Shown: positions 42,210 to 51,903, counted from the stretch's first letter. The stretch: DNA of 51,933 bases from Spirirestis rafaelensis WJT71-NPBG6 (GCA_019359015.1 JAHHID010000053.1:1-51933), one strand, 5' to 3'. Numbers and translations are program-made. Notes: a model not told the origin generated them from the sequence alone.

Positions 42210-43061
42210 ATGAATGAACCACCAGTTAGGAAAAAATCTCAGCGAAAACAAGTCAAATACCTGCTGGTGCAAGGCTTCTCCAAATCTGAAGCGGCTGATA
42301 AATGCGGTGTTTCACGCCAAACTGTGATCCGTTGGAGTAAGGAGGCGGATTTTGTTGCCGCGATCGCAGAGGCTGATTCTTTCAATGACTTGTCTGAGGA
42401 AACCGATTCGGCTATGGGCGAAAAGGAGTCGAGGAATACACCCCTAATAAGCGAGAATTTGCGTGCAGAGCTTAAAAAGCAGAAGCAAATGGGTCAATCG
42501 GCTGACGAGCTAATTGTAAGCTTATTTCCAATCTGCCAATCTATAATTGCCCACTTACTAGAAAACTTAAACAATATTCCGCCAAGAATGCTTACGCAGA
42601 TTGGCAAAACTATTTCCGACTTACATAAGGTGTCTAAAGACTGTAGCTCGCGAGCAACAAGTCTGGAGAGTTTAATTGAGTACAAAGAAAATTCATTTTC
42701 TCAAGCAAGAGAAATGCCCCCCTTAACGGAAGAATCTCAACATTTAAACGAGATTATACGAGTCCAGCAAAATCTATTGCATGATAGTGAAACTGCTCGC
42801 ATTAAATATTTAGAATTAATGCAATCTTTAGACACAGATCGAAATTCCTCGGTCTTAATGCGAGCTATAACAAGTGGCTTAAAAGACGTATACGATTTGC
42901 AACTAAAAGCATTGGGCGTAGAAGACTTAATGAAGAACTTAAATGTGTTAAATCAGGCAACAGATGTAATGACTCCTATCACAAATGCTACAGATGAAGA
43001 AGACAAGATAAGAGGAACCATCGCTACAAACGCGCTAAATGAGGCGAGGATGCCCGATTGA
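42210..43061 (+). CDS. HTH DNA-binding protein, paralogue of 12451-13281
   Basis: 283 aa from the ATG at 42210 (an in-frame GTG at 42201, as in the paralogue). Helix-turn-helix at ~8-45: VKYLLVQGFSKSEAADKCGV then SRQTVIRWSKEADF, almost identical to the other copy. The helical remainder is more diverged but keeps SLDTDRNSS..RAITSG..VYDLQLKALG. Divergence mainly outside the HTH suggests that both bind similar DNA but may contact different partners. It follows a protelomerase-like gene and precedes a rep remnant. Confidence 0.7.
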   Translation: MNEPPVRKKSQRKQVKYLLVQGFSKSEAADKCGVSRQTVIRWSKEADFVAAIAEADSFNDLSEETDSAMGEKESRNTPLISENLRAELKKQKQMGQSADELIVSLFPICQSIIAHLLENLNNIPPRMLTQIGKTISDLHKVSKDCSSRATSLESLIEYKENSFSQAREMPPLTEESQHLNEIIRVQQNLLHDSETARIKYLELMQSLDTDRNSSVLMRAITSGLKDVYDLQLKALGVEDLMKNLNVLNQATDVMTPITNATDEEDKIRGTIATNALNEARMPD

Positions 43062-43088
43062 CCATCACAGCGCCCGATACATCATTAA

Positions 43089-43403
43089 GCCCCCTTCGAT
43101 GCGTTAAAAGCGATTTTGGAGAATAATTTCTTAATAAAAAATGAGGCAACGTCCCGTAAAAATAAGCCAGAAGAATCAACGGAAAATCGTGTAGTTGACT
43201 ATACTACAGAAGATTGGAATAAGCCAGAAGAAATTGAAAACGTTGTTAGCCTGTTAGCAAGCTGTGAGAGCCTTGAGATGCTAGCCGAATTGCGAGAGTG
43301 CGCTATTCCGCCTGCGGTGTTTAAAGCGGCTGCCAAGAGCCTAGAGGCTGGCAAGCGCCAACAGATAAAAGAGTGGGTGCTGATGCTGAATCAAGTTGCC
43401 TAG
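43089..43403 (+). pseudogene. Remnant of a CyRepA1 C-terminus with one helical module
   Basis: The frame is open from 43089 (APFDALKAILENNF, compare AVFNALNLKWKNE of the rep gene at 15218-19177) through KNKPEE and TTEDWNKPEE to the module LLASCESLEMLAELRECAIP..KEWVLMLNQ. A TTG at 43116 could start a 95-aa product. It is therefore either a rep 3' remnant or a small stand-alone module protein. The same module ends the protein at 51068-51646. Confidence 0.55.
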
Positions 43404-43616
43404 ATGCCGAGTAATCATTTAGTTTAAGCAGTAATATCACTTAGACAGTAGCCAGATCCTCCGCCTTCTCAATAGTATGTCTTATTAGTCACTATCTACA
43501 TGCGCCAATGTAATTCTGGAAACGTTGAAGTGTATCAAAGGCTCGTTTTTGAGGATGTAGGCATATCTCTTTTTGTGCTTTTTCTGTCAGGCGCTACCTG
43601 AATGCGTGAAACCCTC

Positions 43617-45596
43617 TTATGGCACAACACAGTTAACCTGATTGGAACCCACACCTGAAGAAGTTTCATTAGAAGCAATCAGCGTAACTTCCCCTTTTTT
43701 CTCATCAAACACCCACCCAGTAGCAGGTACAATCGCCACACCTTCAGCAGTTTTGCGAACTGATGGCGTAACACGGGGACTGCGTGAAACAGGTAACGCT
43801 GTCAGCCGAGTATCTGACCACACCACATCACTACTGAGGAAATCATCAGGGCTGTCCGGTAAACCACCGCGTCCAGTAACAGTAAACTCGCTACCCCCTT
43901 TACCAAAAGCAGAACAGCTTTGAGCCACTAACCGTGATGTATTAACTACATTTGTTGGTAAGTCAATAAACCCACGACTGGGGTCAATATCTAGTGTATT
44001 TATATTGACAACCCCATTAATTCCCCCACCTGTTGAAGATGCTGTAATATCACTTTGTTCGGTGGGTTCTTGCCGTGGCTGGATGCCAAAAATACCTTGA
44101 GCGTTGATTGTGACAGTGCCTCCATTACCTGAGAAAGCATTAGCTGTGATGTCACTATTTTCTTGTGGTACAGCAACAATAAAGCCTGTATCAATATTAA
44201 TGTTGCCACCATTACCACCAGCCGGTGCCGTGCCTGCGTTGGTAGATATTTGACCGCTACGACGCAGAAGAAGTAAATTACTTTGTAAGTTTATGTCGCC
44301 ACCGTTACCCGACGCAGATTCGGCGCTGAGTCTGCCACCGTTGTCTAGGGTAACTCTAGGTGAGGTGACGATAATATTTCCAGCAGTACGCGTCGGACTT
44401 TGGGAGTTAACGAACAAGCCAGTGTTAAGGTTAGAACTGCTACCAGAAATGATAAAAAAATCAGCCGCATTAACTTTAATTGTGCCTGCATTGCCTTGTC
44501 CAAATGTTGAGGCAGTAACAGAAGCGCCATCGCGTAACGAAAACGAACCAGAATCGATAGTAATATTACCCCCATTGCCCACTATAGTGGTAGCTCCGAT
44601 GCGACTTTGGTTGTCCAGGCGGACCGTATTACGAGCATTAATAATCAAATCGCCCGCACCTCCCTGTCCGAAGCTACTAACGATCAACTCAGCGCCATTG
44701 GTGACAGAAAGCGATCCCGTCGTGATATTGACACTACCCCCATTACCTCCGGCATTCTCTTCTACCTGGCTGCGAGCACCACTAGGAAAAAAATCGTCAG
44801 CAGCAGGACCCGCTCCATCAAATCGAACTGTATCGCGAGCATCAATAGTCACGTCGCCTGTATCCCCTATTCCAGAGGTACTAGCACTTAGGTAAGCGCC
44901 ATCACTCACTGAGAGCGACCCTGTCTTAATATAGATATCACCCGCTTGCCCCACGCCTTTTTCTTCTACCCGGCTGTAGACACGGCTGGAACGATTATTG
45001 GGACTTTCCCCAACAAAGGAGACTGTATCACGGGCGTTAACATTCACATTGCCCGCATTTCCTTGTCCTCTAGTACTCGTATTCAATTCACCTCCATTGG
45101 TGACAGACAGTGAACCCGCCGTGACGTTAATGTTGCCTGCGTTGCCAATGGCGTTTAATTTTACTTGATAGTATGCACCACTACCTTCTCCATTAAAGGA
45201 GACATTACCAGTGCTATTAATCTCAATATTGCCTGCCTTAGTGTCACCATTACCTAACCCCGACGTTATCCCGGCTTCCAGTTTACTTCCTTGTGTCAGA
45301 TTCAAGTTCTGAGCATTTATAGCAATACTACCGCCACCAGTACCAGTTACAAATACACCAGAACTATTAGTAAGGGATACTTCAGATCGCGCAACATTAT
45401 CAGGAAATATCAAGCTGAGATTATCGCTATCTACATTCAGAAAGATTGTACCAGCTTGGGTCAATCCTCCTAACTCAACTCGTCCGCCATTAGCATTTAA
45501 TTGCCCACCATCCATGCTGACATTACCACCCACCATCCGTGAGAGGTTAATGTAAAGTACATTATTTTTGACCACTGCAAACACCACGCTTGACAA
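43617..45596 (-). CDS. Filamentous-haemagglutinin-type adhesin, N-terminally truncated
   Basis: 659 aa; TTG start with GAGG nearby, uncertain. Nearly all β-helix repeats of the type GNAGNVNVNARDTVSF..SGS..VTNGGEL..STxGQGNAG, ending with the characteristic C-terminus of cyanobacterial filamentous-haemagglutinin/S-layer-like proteins (SRLVAQSCSAFGKGGSEFTV, TGRGGLP..PDDFLSSD). The N-terminal signal and TPS domain needed for two-partner secretion (~300 aa) are missing; the sequence starts inside the normally internal GGNVSMDGGQL..GGRVELGG block. It is probably a non-secreted gene remnant despite the intact frame. Confidence 0.8.
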   Translation of the reverse strand: MSSVVFAVVKNNVLYINLSRMVGGNVSMDGGQLNANGGRVELGGLTQAGTIFLNVDSDNLSLIFPDNVARSEVSLTNSSGVFVTGTGGGSIAINAQNLNLTQGSKLEAGITSGLGNGDTKAGNIEINSTGNVSFNGEGSGAYYQVKLNAIGNAGNINVTAGSLSVTNGGELNTSTRGQGNAGNVNVNARDTVSFVGESPNNRSSRVYSRVEEKGVGQAGDIYIKTGSLSVSDGAYLSASTSGIGDTGDVTIDARDTVRFDGAGPAADDFFPSGARSQVEENAGGNGGSVNITTGSLSVTNGAELIVSSFGQGGAGDLIINARNTVRLDNQSRIGATTIVGNGGNITIDSGSFSLRDGASVTASTFGQGNAGTIKVNAADFFIISGSSSNLNTGLFVNSQSPTRTAGNIIVTSPRVTLDNGGRLSAESASGNGGDINLQSNLLLLRRSGQISTNAGTAPAGGNGGNINIDTGFIVAVPQENSDITANAFSGNGGTVTINAQGIFGIQPRQEPTEQSDITASSTGGGINGVVNINTLDIDPSRGFIDLPTNVVNTSRLVAQSCSAFGKGGSEFTVTGRGGLPDSPDDFLSSDVVWSDTRLTALPVSRSPRVTPSVRKTAEGVAIVPATGWVFDEKKGEVTLIASNETSSGVGSNQVNCVVP

Positions 45597-45699
45597 TTTC
45601 CTCTTTTCCTTAACTTGTCACCAATGCTTCAGCTTATACGTTATCAGTATGCCAACATATAGCAGCGTCAAGAAATCGCTCTTTTAATTGCGATTTGCT

Positions 45700-47547
45700 C
45701 TAAGCTTGAACAAGAAAGTCTGAGGCTGTAAGGAGAAGTCCATTGGTCAAATCAGCAAACTGACCACCAGTACCAAACCCGCTACTCGCTCCGTTTTGGT
45801 TGTAAAATAAATCGCCTGATGACTGAATATAAGTAATTTGAGCCGAATTAGTTTGAGCTTTTGTAAGAGTATCAACTGAGGCAAAGCTTATACTACTTAA
45901 CGTCGTAAATGTTGTTCTATCAAAAACAATTTTATCTGCGCCCCTCGTAAAATCAGTGATTCTGTCTATGCCGATAGTAGCCTTGTTGAAAGCAGCATCA
46001 GTATTGAAGACGAATCTGTCATCCCCTGCATCACCAGTTAGTGTGTCAACGCCAGTACCGCCAGTTAGAATGTCATTATTTGTGCCACCTACGAGGGTAT
46101 CATCTCCACCAAATCCAATTAAATTGTCATTCCCTGCGGCACCATTAAGGAGATTGCTGGCTGCACTACCTCTAATTGTATTAGCTAAACTGTTGCCTGT
46201 AGCACTATATACATCGACACTACCAAACTCTATAAGCTCCAAATTTTCTACGTTGCTAGTATTAGTAAGGGTAAAACTGGTATAAGAGCGAACCGTGTCA
46301 ATACCCTCATTAGCAAACTCGACTATAGTGGCAATATCAATACCATTAACATTACCCCATACTTCGTAAGTATCATTACCAGTTCCTCCCTCAAGGTAAT
46401 CTAAGTCTGTCGCACCAGTTAAGTAATCATTTCCAGATTCTCCGTATATGAAATCATTGCCCGGACCACCAGCAAGATAGGTATCGTTTCCATCTCCTCC
46501 TCTTATAGTGTCATCACCGAAGCTTCCTAATATAGTGTCTGCACCACCTTTCCCTTCCAGCAAATTAGCCTCATCATTCCCGTCGATTGTATTATCAAGG
46601 CTGTTCCCAGTACCACTAATAGTGCGCCCTGCTAAATTCAGGTTCTCGATGTTAGTGTTAAGAGTGTAGTTAACGTAAGCATTGACAGTATCTGTGCCTT
46701 CATTGAGGTTCTCTACTATCAAGTCACGGATAGTAGGTTCGCTAAATTCCCCAACACTGTAAGTATCGTTACCAGTTCCTCCAGCTAGGGTGTCACTGCC
46801 ATAAGACTCATACAGCAGATCGTCACCAGCTTCACCGATTATGTTGTCGTTACCGTCACCACCGAATAACTGGTCATTTCCACCACCACCTCTAATAGTG
46901 TTATTGGCAGTATTACCAGAAATGAAGTTATTAAGACTGTTTCCTATGGCATTAATTGCGCTTTCACCTATTAAGTTAAGGTATTCCAAGTTACTACCTA
47001 GGATATAGTCAACAGAAGACTTAACCGTATCTATGCCTTCATTGAAGTTCTCTAAAATAGTGTCTCTAGGAGTGTCAACAATATAAACATCGTTATCAAG
47101 ACCTCCTATAAGAGTATCGTTGCCATGACCATACAATGTATCGTCTCCTTCATTTCCTTCTAAGTAATTTCCTCCATCATCAACGTCTGTACTAATCACA
47201 GTATTTCCACTGCCATATAAGATATCGTTGCCAAGGCCACCATACAGATAGTCTTTGTCTAGGCTTCCTCTCAAGTCATCGTTGCCAGCACCACCATAAA
47301 TGATGTCTGAGCCTGAGCCACCATCAAACTTATCATCACCTGCCTGTCCATCAGCCCAATCATCTAGAGCTTGCAGTTGAAATGTATCGTTGCCTCCACC
47401 CCCATACACTTTACTTGCTCGAGAGCCTCCAAGAAACTGACTATCATCGGCATCATCGTACACCCTGAAGTCGTTAAAGTACTGGCCTGTCTCTGGATCA
47501 TACTCTGAGCGTCCCAAATCTGGTCTAGACATTGAATTTATTAGCAT
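45700..47547 (-). CDS. RTX calcium-binding (haemolysin-type) protein
   Basis: 615 aa; AAGGAG eight bases upstream of the ATG. Many RTX nonapeptides GGxGNDxLxGG at ~50-170, 200-260, 320-400 and 440-510, alternating with the repeat EGIDTVxSYVxYTLxxNxENLxLxG typical of cyanobacterial secreted RTX proteins. The C-terminus (FADLTNGLLLTASDFLVQA) looks like a type I secretion signal. Bound calcium makes the repeats fold outside the cell. No secretion genes are in the window, so it would rely on a system elsewhere. Function (adhesion, matrix or enzyme cargo) is unknown; no catalytic domain is visible. Confidence 0.88.
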   Translation of the reverse strand: MLINSMSRPDLGRSEYDPETGQYFNDFRVYDDADDSQFLGGSRASKVYGGGGNDTFQLQALDDWADGQAGDDKFDGGSGSDIIYGGAGNDDLRGSLDKDYLYGGLGNDILYGSGNTVISTDVDDGGNYLEGNEGDDTLYGHGNDTLIGGLDNDVYIVDTPRDTILENFNEGIDTVKSSVDYILGSNLEYLNLIGESAINAIGNSLNNFISGNTANNTIRGGGGNDQLFGGDGNDNIIGEAGDDLLYESYGSDTLAGGTGNDTYSVGEFSEPTIRDLIVENLNEGTDTVNAYVNYTLNTNIENLNLAGRTISGTGNSLDNTIDGNDEANLLEGKGGADTILGSFGDDTIRGGDGNDTYLAGGPGNDFIYGESGNDYLTGATDLDYLEGGTGNDTYEVWGNVNGIDIATIVEFANEGIDTVRSYTSFTLTNTSNVENLELIEFGSVDVYSATGNSLANTIRGSAASNLLNGAAGNDNLIGFGGDDTLVGGTNNDILTGGTGVDTLTGDAGDDRFVFNTDAAFNKATIGIDRITDFTRGADKIVFDRTTFTTLSSISFASVDTLTKAQTNSAQITYIQSSGDLFYNQNGASSGFGTGGQFADLTNGLLLTASDFLVQA

Positions 47548-47635
47548 TTCTGTGTCTCCTTAGTTAATACGTAGGTTCCATTATTACATAGCTATCACTA
47601 CTAAAAGCGATCATATAAGGAAGCGTAATAAGTTA

Positions 47636-47816
47636 CATCAGTGAGAGGTTAAGATAATTGCACATTTGTCAAGAGGGTGCAGGAAAAGGCGATAAATCTA
47701 GCTTGGAGACTGGCTTTCGCAGCGCTTTGACTACTCCTAAGTCTTGATTCTCTGGGGCAGCGAAGTACTTAATCGGGTCATCCGCTTTGCCTAAGTCAAA
47801 TGCGACACTAAAATCT
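47636..47816 (-). mobile_element. 3' remnant of an IS like 29337-30954
   Basis: Starts with the terminal repeat CATCAGTGAGAGGTTAAGAT and, read on the minus strand, encodes FSVAFDLGKADDPIKYFAAP then ENQDLGVVKALRKPVSKLD and SPFPAPS-stop, the end of the same transposase. The rest of the element is lost. The product is non-functional. Confidence 0.85.
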
Positions 47817-47898
47817 GGAGTTTAGACTAAAAAGCAGAAAATGACTCAGGGAAGCTGAGTTGAAAACAAGCAAAGCCAAAAAATTAAAAAATCAGAAA

Positions 47899-48297
47899 TC
47901 AAGCAGTTTTTTGGGCGGCTTTACGTGAAATAGTAGTACGTTTTTTAACCATTGGATAGCGAATTCTACGCTGTCGGGGTTGTCCGGTCTTCCAACCAGG
48001 GGATTTACCTCGTGGTTTTGGTGGTTTGGCAGGAGTAGAAACTCTGACCAAAATCCCAGGCATCGCTTGTGCAACCCGTCCAGGCGTGAATTGAGTCATC
48101 TGTTTTTGCCACGGCAGGGGATTATCACTGACAAGATCGCGAGCCAGCCATAACTCCCAAGTCATAAGTGGCATGAGGTCACTCCATCGGTCGCACTGTT
48201 GGGGAGTAGAGAGCTTTGGTAGTGTCCAATGCAAGCGTTGTTTAATAAACCGATACCAGTGGTCAACCGCAAAGCGTCGTAAACTCACATCTTGCAC
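47899..48297 (-). pseudogene. C-terminal fragment of another transposase
   Basis: Frame of ~132 aa: VDHWYRFIKQRLHWTLPKLS, CDRWSDLMPLMTWELWLARD, DNPLPWQKQMTQFTPGRVAQ and a basic PKPRGKSPGW tail. This is the C-terminus of a cyanobacterial putative transposase family; the catalytic part is absent. It is joined directly to the remnant that follows (48300-49407). Confidence 0.7.
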
Positions 48298-48299
48298 CT

Positions 48300-49407
48300 G
48301 GAAATATGGATGTCAAAACCACAACTACGTGTAAGAGGGATTAATCGTTCAATCTCAAGTAAAAGAAGAGACACAACTATTTGAGGGAAAATAGATTCAA
48401 GTGCAGTTTGTGCAGCCTGACCCCAATCAGGCAGCGATGGGAACTGAATTTGGAGATAAGTCCAGTGAGCTATGAGGTAAGCAGTCAGAGAAAGGATGAG
48501 CCAGCGGTAGATACCAAGCAGAGTACCTTGCCCAAAACGATGTAAGCCAAAGCGATGCGAGTGCAGTTTTAAACCAACCTTCTATCTGCGGTCCGACGCT
48601 TACCCCACCACTTGAGAGTAGAAGCAATAATTTGGTCGAGTAGACAGAACAAAGCGCAATTCTTCGCTTTCCATTATCACGCTTTAAGTAATACCAAGAT
48701 ACGGTAACAGGAAACTTTAAACCAACAATCGCGAACCTGTTGTCCCTGCTTATGTAAATGTCTTAAAATTCTGCCATCAATTAATTTACGGTTAATCGGT
48801 ATACCCGTGACTGCATGATATTTAAGCTTGCGTATACCATGAAGAAATTCAATGCTGCTAAAGGCAGTATCAGCCAGAATCATCACTTGAAACTTTTGAG
48901 TTAAACATTTAGGCAAACGTTTGACTAGCTTTAATCCTAACTGGGAAAAGTGAGGGAGTACCCTTGCCTCTCCATACTCGGAAACTCCAAGGTATACGCC
49001 ACTTGCCAACAACGCTGAGGAACTACTACTAGATGTAGACCACGTTTAGAGTTATAAACTCTTATTAAATCTTTAAAATCTTGAAACTTACCCCGTTTTT
49101 CTAGAGTTGTGAGGTCAATAATTACCTGTAAAAATGGTCTGCGCCCTTTGCCGGATTGGGATAAAGTATTGAAAACTTTTTGCAGTATCTGCTGGCGAAT
49201 TATACGAATCATCTCCCTTGTTGACCAAGGATTAATATTTAAAAATCGACTTAATGCACTCGGAGATTTTGTTTGACTGTGTTCAGGTAGCGGATGTCCT
49301 TGCGCTTCTAAGAATAACCCCAACATCGCTTCAAGGTTATCTTTTTGGTACTGGGTGGGCATCAACTCTTTCAACGTGTAAACTAACTGTTGAGCGTGGG
49401 CAAGCAT
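48300..49407 (-). pseudogene. Frameshifted IS4-like transposase pseudogene
   Basis: Pieces in several minus-strand frames follow one another as in a single ~370-aa transposase: ATG 49407, LMPTQYQKDNLEAMLGLFLE and IIDLTTLEKRGKF (first catalytic Asp); then LVKRLPKCLTQKFQVMILAD with TAFSS (second Asp) and INRKLIDGRILRHLHKQGQQ; then degraded sequence around 48430-48660 where the Glu motif should lie (only IEGWFKTA remains). Multiple frameshifts; inactive. Confidence 0.75.
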
Positions 49408-49681
49408 TGTTCTTGCTTTAAAAGATTTCGATATTTCACGCCCTTTTTCTCATATTTTCTGCGATCTAAGCAAATTCACACTTGGGAATTGGCGATCGCA
49501 CTACAGGATGACGTAAAGCGTTATCCTCGCATCTTGTACTTTGAGAAACTTTTCTATGTAATATTAGGGTTAATCTGATTGATTATATTACTTGGCTTGG
49601 CTTAAAATCTCCCCTTCATCTCCATCACATTTTTGTATTCTTTATTTGCCTTTTACGGGTTTGTACGGTGAGGTGCAAGAT
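49408..49681. other. Intergenic, no gene seen
   Basis: Contains one HIP1 site near 49493 and a T-rich stretch. Open frames extend into it from both sides but have no codon or protein pattern. Confidence 0.4.
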
Positions 49682-50326
49682 GTGAGTAAACCACATGAGA
49701 GTGTTGATGGGGTAATTGCTGAAGAGGATAAAATCACTTTATTTGATAGCGACCGATATGGCAAAGAAAACAACCCAGCAAAAGACTTTATGAATCAACT
49801 GTTAAATAATTCTGAGTCTATTAAGCGTCAAGTTCCCGCTATTAAATCAGGCATACTTAAAATTAAAGATTATAAAAATCTTGCTGGAAAATATGACCAG
49901 ATAGGTATCGAACCGGGAGATAGTATTTTACGTACTGTCTTGATGCAAGAGTTTTCACTATCACAATTCACATTCAAAACTTACGAACAATATATGATGT
50001 GGTTTGGCATCATTAATAAGCTGAAAGAACAGGATAAGCAGTCTTTAGAAAGCTTTTTTCTAAACGATGACGGCACATTAAACTTCAAACTAATGTCCGA
50101 GAAAGTTGACGAGATGATAGCTGACGACGTTACAAAACCTTTTGATGAGCTAGACCGCCACCGCCACAGACAACGTACTGAAAAACGCTCTAAAAACCCC
50201 GTAGAAAATGGAAAAGGCTCAGGTAAAAAAGCAAAACCCATTTCACTATCACATCCAGCCCTAGTAACATTTGACAAGCTGAAAGAGACTTTGAATGAGG
50301 GTGGCATACCCAACGAACACGCTTAA
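49682..50326 (+). CDS. Unknown soluble protein with basic tail
   Basis: 214 aa from a GTG at 49682 with GAGGTG six bases upstream; the frame is open further upstream but reads poorly. Helical, with LAGKYDQIGIEPGDSILRTV and YEQYMMWFGIINKLKEQDKQ, then a basic, disordered stretch RHRHRQRTEKRSKNPVENGK and a short C-terminal helix. The basic region suggests nucleic-acid binding. No family recognised. Followed by a terminator. Confidence 0.6.
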   Translation: MSKPHESVDGVIAEEDKITLFDSDRYGKENNPAKDFMNQLLNNSESIKRQVPAIKSGILKIKDYKNLAGKYDQIGIEPGDSILRTVLMQEFSLSQFTFKTYEQYMMWFGIINKLKEQDKQSLESFFLNDDGTLNFKLMSEKVDEMIADDVTKPFDELDRHRHRQRTEKRSKNPVENGKGSGKKAKPISLSHPALVTFDKLKETLNEGGIPNEHA

Positions 50327-50350
50327 GCCCAATTCCCCATCATTTCCCTC

Positions 50351-50390
50351 AAACACCCTTTGCTGCCTGTTGTAGCTGGGGTGTTTTGTT
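50351..50390 (+). terminator. Rho-independent terminator
   Basis: AAACACCC (50351-50358) pairs with GGGTGTTT (50379-50386), followed by TGTTTTTAG. 25 bp after the stop of the unknown gene. Confidence 0.75.
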
Positions 50391-50488
50391 TTTAGCCTAT
50401 TCATTCTCAATAAGGGGGTAGTCGATTGAGAATTATTCCTAATAATTTGTGGGTAAATTTGGGTAAGTTTCGCCTTGTGGGGGGAAAG

Positions 50489-50797
50489 TTACCCATTTTT
50501 AAATCGCTGTAAAGTGCATGGTTGAAGGATTTTTTCCTTCTTTGGGCGCAAAAAACCGTTACTCGTGGGGTTAGGGGAAAACAACACATCACGCCGCTGT
50601 TGTTGTTGGAGAGAATACAAAAGTGCCCCCCACGCTACAACCCCACCGCCACGGTAAAGCGATGCCAAGCCATCGCCACACGCTAACATTGCATTAGCAC
50701 CGTCTAGCAGCCTCAGCAAGCCAGGACAAACGCCTATCAGGTGTATTTTGTGCAAAACGTCAAGGGCAATCTGAGCGGAGTTCAGAAGCGATCGCAT
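50489..50797 (-). CDS. Doubtful small ORF
   Basis: 102 aa; AGGAAGG about eleven bases upstream of the ATG. Mostly hydrophobic (NSAQIALDVLHKIHLIGVCP, MLACGDGLASLYRGGGVVAW) with a basic tail. The first codons overlap a HIP1 site. It follows the ORF at 50819-51079 by 21 bp. Without a recognised family it may be spurious; the upstream Shine-Dalgarno and spacing are the only support. Confidence 0.3.
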   Translation of the reverse strand: MRSLLNSAQIALDVLHKIHLIGVCPGLLRLLDGANAMLACGDGLASLYRGGGVVAWGALLYSLQQQQRRDVLFSPNPTSNGFLRPKKEKILQPCTLQRFKNG

Positions 50798-50818
50798 AGC
50801 ATCGCTGCCTTCCTGTGA

Positions 50819-51079
50819 CTAATATTTACATGACTTAACATATTGCGCCCCTCCCAAAGCAGGAGAAGCGATCGCCAGCCGAAAGTTGGTGGTTTGCGTC
50901 CAACTTCCGGATACCAGAATTTTTCCACGCCACAAAAAATCGTTGCGGTAATGTGTATAGCTGGAATAGTGAAATTGTGTCATATTTCTAGATATACACA
51001 CATCTGGAAAGCCAAGTGATGAGCCAATGAAAAATGCATCAGAATTCGCTCGACAATCTGAGATTGGGTGCGATCGCAA
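50819..51079 (-). CDS. Doubtful small ORF
   Basis: 86 aa, or 54 aa from an internal ATG at about 50983. Contains THYRNDFLWRGKILVSGSW and NFRLAIASPALGGA. Part of it is encoded by HIP1-containing DNA. It overlaps the divergent gene 51068-51646 by 12 bp at the 5' ends. Support is weak. Confidence 0.25.
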   Translation of the reverse strand: MRSHPISDCRANSDAFFIGSSLGFPDVCISRNMTQFHYSSYTHYRNDFLWRGKILVSGSWTQTTNFRLAIASPALGGAQYVKSCKY

Positions 51080-51646
51080 CCAAGCAAGGTAAGGTGCGAT
51101 GCCAAGTTACAATTCTCCAACCGCAGAGCCGAGGCGCTGATAGAGGAAACGCGGGAAGTCTCCTTAAGCGCGATCGCTGCTAAGGCAGAGGAAGTTGAGC
51201 GGTTGCAAAAGGCAGCGGAGGATCAGCGGCAAGTAGAGCTTAACAAACGGATGCTAGAAGCACAGCTAACTCAGAATGACTTCGACCTGGGGGGCAACTT
51301 TGAATTTAATATATATAACCAGAAAGAAAAGTTGCCCCCAATAACTGAAGTAAGTCGGGGTGACTCCGACTTAACGATAAACCTTTCCATTGGGGTTTTT
51401 GACCCGAAAGCACCCTCTAATCAACAGCCCACAGTTGAGGAACAACCCGCAGATGATGAATTATGGAATCAGCCAGAACAAATTGAGACTGTCACTAGCT
51501 TGTTGGCGGACTGCGAAAGCATTGAGATGCTAGCCGAGTTGCGAGAATGCGCTATTCCTACATCTATCCTCAAGACCGCTGTTAAAGGACTGGATGCCAC
51601 TAAACGGGAACAGATAAGAGATTGGGTGCTGAAGCTGAATAGCTAG
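51068..51646 (+). CDS. Protein ending in the CyRepA1-type helical module
   Basis: 192 aa; GTG start at the window's 51068 is uncertain, since the protein-like part begins about residue 20. Residues ~20-75 form a charged coiled coil (EEVERLQKAAEDQRQVELNK), then a β-rich linker. Residues ~130-192 are the helical module LLADCESIEMLAELRECAIP..REQIRDWVLKLN, which also ends the rep protein (two copies) and the remnant at 43089-43403. The module may mediate protein-protein contacts in plasmid replication (inferred). Confidence 0.6.
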   Translation: MRSQPSKVRCDAKLQFSNRRAEALIEETREVSLSAIAAKAEEVERLQKAAEDQRQVELNKRMLEAQLTQNDFDLGGNFEFNIYNQKEKLPPITEVSRGDSDLTINLSIGVFDPKAPSNQQPTVEEQPADDELWNQPEQIETVTSLLADCESIEMLAELRECAIPTSILKTAVKGLDATKREQIRDWVLKLNS

Positions 51647-51676
51647 GCATCTGCGAGTTGCTTGGAAATCAGCCAG

Positions 51677-51785
51677 ATGAATTCATTGATGGAGGCTGGG
51701 GTCGGATGGTCGGGTCGGATGGTCGGGTCGGTCGGTCGATAAATCTCAGATTTTTCAGGGCGCGGTAAAATCTTTCCATCAATGC
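51677..51785. repeat. GACC/GGTC-rich repeat, inverted copy of 13985-14070
   Basis: Four GGTCGG(AT/GT) units in a row between GAATTCATTGATGG and AAATCTCAGATTTTTCAGGG, ending AAAATCTTTCCATCAATG. The homologue at 13985-14070 has fewer GGTCGG units. Confidence 0.6.
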
Positions 51786-51842
51786 CACCTTTGGAAAGGT
51801 GGCGTATTAGGGACTTCCAAAAAATAAATTATGCCATTATTT

Positions 51843-51903
51843 AAAATGATAATCATTCTTGGGGGGTGAAGGGGCTGCCGTCGGCAGCCCCTTCACCCCC
51901 TTT
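51843..51903. repeat. GC-rich perfect palindrome next to a Fur-box core
   Basis: AATGATAATCATT (51845-51857) is identical to the central 13 bases of the Fur-box consensus. It is followed by a perfect 18-bp stem GGGGGTGAAGGGGCTGCC (51862-51879), loop GTC, and its complement (51883-51900), then TTTTG. Same layout as 29404-29481. It could be a bidirectional terminator, an iron-responsive element or a mobile palindromic unit. Confidence 0.5.

Noticed and set aside
44293-44895. 200-codon plus-strand frame rich in Pro and Leu
   Set aside because: Antisense shadow of the glycine/asparagine-rich adhesin repeats; composition follows from the other strand.
49390-49578. 62-codon frame between the transposase remnant and the unknown gene
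   Set aside because: Overlaps the start of the transposase pseudogene and has a random-looking sequence.
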